Assembly: GCA_910579275.1 (NCBI GenBank)
Contig: CAJTTO010000017.1
Location: 1-7,403, forward strand
Direction: 5' to 3'
DNA from: an uncultured Lachnospiraceae bacterium
Lineage (GTDB): Bacteria; Bacillota; Clostridia; Lachnospirales; Lachnospiraceae
Length of the DNA: 7,403 nt
Below, in pieces: positions 6,699 through 7,403 of the stretch (position 1 is the stretch's first letter; every line of letters begins with the position of its first letter). Position numbers and translations under genes: made by a program. Below the pieces are notes generated by a model, which was given only the letters and a program-made list of their open reading frames with translations, did not search any database and had not been told where the DNA came from.

Positions 6699-7268
6699 CT
6701 AAAACATTGATTCTTCTATTATTTCGCAAATCATATGAATTGTCATGATGTGAAACTCTTGAATTCTGGGCGTTTCATTTAATGGCACCGTCAACTCATA
6801 ATCACATAATTTCTTTAAGCTCCCCCCGTCTCTTCCTAATAAACCAACTGTAACAATTCCCATTTCTTTTGCCCTTTGCACCGCCTGAACGACATTTTCT
6901 GAGTTCCCGCTTGTAGAAATTCCAAAGAACACATCACCTGGTTTTCCCAATGCCTCTACCTGTCTTGAAAAAACGCGTTCGTATCCATAGTCATTTCCTA
7001 TGCAGGTGAGCACTGATGTATCCGTAGTAAGTGCAATTGCAGGAATACCAGATCGCTCCTTTAAAAAACGCCCAACCAATTCTGCAGCAAAGTGTTGAGA
7101 ATCAGCTGCAGAGCCACCATTTCCTGCAATTAAAATCTTATTCCCGCGTTTTAATGTTTTTGTTATTATCTCTGTAACGTTGGTTATGTTCTCTAAATAT
7201 CCGCTTTCTCTAACATGCTCAATATTATTTCTTTGCTGTTCGAAAACTTCTTCAAATCTTTGATACAT
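6699..7268 (-). CDS. gmhA: Sedoheptulose 7-phosphate isomerase (phosphoheptose isomerase)
   Basis: GmhA converts sedoheptulose 7-phosphate to D-glycero-D-manno-heptose 7-phosphate, the first committed heptose step, in the cytoplasm. It is a SIS-domain protein with AGNGGSAADSQHFAAELVGRF near the N-terminal third, STSGNSENV in the middle and RIQEFHIMTIH near the end. Counted from the longer possible start at 7304, His71, Glu75, Gln182 and His190 correspond to the zinc/catalytic His61, Glu65, Gln172 and His180 of the E. coli enzyme. I chose the ATG at 7266-7268 because it starts MYQ like E. coli GmhA, gives 189 residues against a usual 192, and has AAAGGG eight bases upstream. The ATG at 7302-7304 adds 12 residues and has a poor ribosome site, but cannot be excluded. 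First gene of the heptose operon. Confidence 0.95.
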   Translation of the reverse strand: MYQRFEEVFEQQRNNIEHVRESGYLENITNVTEIITKTLKRGNKILIAGNGGSAADSQHFAAELVGRFLKERSGIPAIALTTDTSVLTCIGNDYGYERVFSRQVEALGKPGDVFFGISTSGNSENVVQAVQRAKEMGIVTVGLLGRDGGSLKKLCDYELTVPLNETPRIQEFHIMTIHMICEIIEESMF

Positions 7269-7276
7269 TTTCCTGT

Positions 7277-7282
7277 CCCTTT
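7277..7282 (-). promoter_or_regulatory. Ribosome binding site that decides the gmhA start
   Basis: On the minus strand AAAGGG lies eight bases before the ATG at 7266-7268. The alternative ATG at 7302-7304 is preceded only by AAAAGAG immediately against the start codon, which is badly spaced. This supports the shorter gmhA reading. Confidence 0.5.
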
Positions 7283-7325
7283 CCCAATTAATACTAAAAT
7301 TCATCTCTTTTAATCTCTAATTTTA

Positions 7326-7374
7326 AAAACGCCAATCACAGACAGCTTGTTAAGCTGTCTGTGATTGGCGTTTT
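7326..7374 (-). terminator. Perfect 23-bp hairpin with A and T tracts, probable bidirectional intrinsic terminator
   Basis: Two perfectly complementary 23-base arms (7326-7348 and 7352-7374) enclose a 3-base loop. The arms begin AAAACGCC and end GGCGTTTT. On the minus strand the stem continues into five T residues and then AAAATT, the classic intrinsic terminator layout; on the plus strand four T residues follow. It stands about 57 bp upstream of the preferred gmhA start on the same strand. It therefore either ends an upstream gene outside the window or forms a leader hairpin in the gmhA transcript. Beyond it, 7375-7403 is an AT-only tail in which I can place no complete promoter. Confidence 0.8.
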
Positions 7375-7403
7375 CCTATATAATAAAATAAAATTATTTT
7401 AGT

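Noticed and set aside
4013..7268. GDP-heptose (S-layer type) pathway as the reading of this operon
   Set aside because: There is no HddA or HddC-like gene here. The kinase is fused to an HxGH adenylyltransferase as in HldE, which points to ADP-heptose.
7377..7384. Plus-strand TATATAAT as a -10 box for a gene to the right
   Set aside because: No acceptable -35 at 16-18 bases; the upstream bases lie inside the hairpin stem.

Overview
The window is AT-rich DNA from the surface-polysaccharide region of a bacterial chromosome. Seven of its eight genes are read on the minus strand. Low-G+C composition, GGAGG/AAGG-type ribosome binding sites, tightly overlapping genes and the general look of the transferases suggest a low-G+C Firmicute, most likely a Clostridia/Lachnospiraceae-type organism. 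This assignment is tentative: no rRNA or other marker is present, and a Gram-negative-walled Firmicute (Negativicutes) or another AT-rich anaerobe cannot be excluded.

Read in the direction of transcription (right to left), the first module is gmhA (6699-7268), a GT9 heptosyltransferase-like gene (5449-6681), a fused hldE (4013-5452) and gmhB (3505-4020). GmhA makes D-glycero-D-manno-heptose 7-phosphate from sedoheptulose 7-phosphate. The HldE kinase half adds the 1-phosphate, GmhB removes the 7-phosphate, and the HldE adenylyltransferase half makes ADP-D-glycero-beta-D-manno-heptose. The GT9 enzyme is the obvious user of that donor. Spacings of +17, -4 and -8 bp indicate one translationally coupled operon. 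No HldD (ADP-heptose 6-epimerase) lies in the window. A perfect 23-bp hairpin with a T tract stands just upstream of gmhA and leaves almost no room for a promoter behind it.

A 303-bp non-coding gap (3202-3504) follows, with several inverted repeats, a weak terminator-like hairpin and a possible decayed ORF. It looks like a boundary between modules.

The second module, also on the minus strand, is an extended short-chain dehydrogenase/epimerase of nucleotide sugars (2359-3201), a family 2 glycosyltransferase (1556-2362) and a membrane acyltransferase of family 3 (489-1526). These would make or modify a sugar, transfer a sugar, and O-acylate the glycan. The last gene converges on the 3' end of an unrecognised plus-strand gene (2-298), with a hairpin at 401-424 between them. 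Together the genes look like part of a cell-surface glycan cluster that builds a heptose-containing, probably acylated polymer or glycoconjugate. No tRNA, rRNA, CRISPR array or intact insertion sequence was seen.
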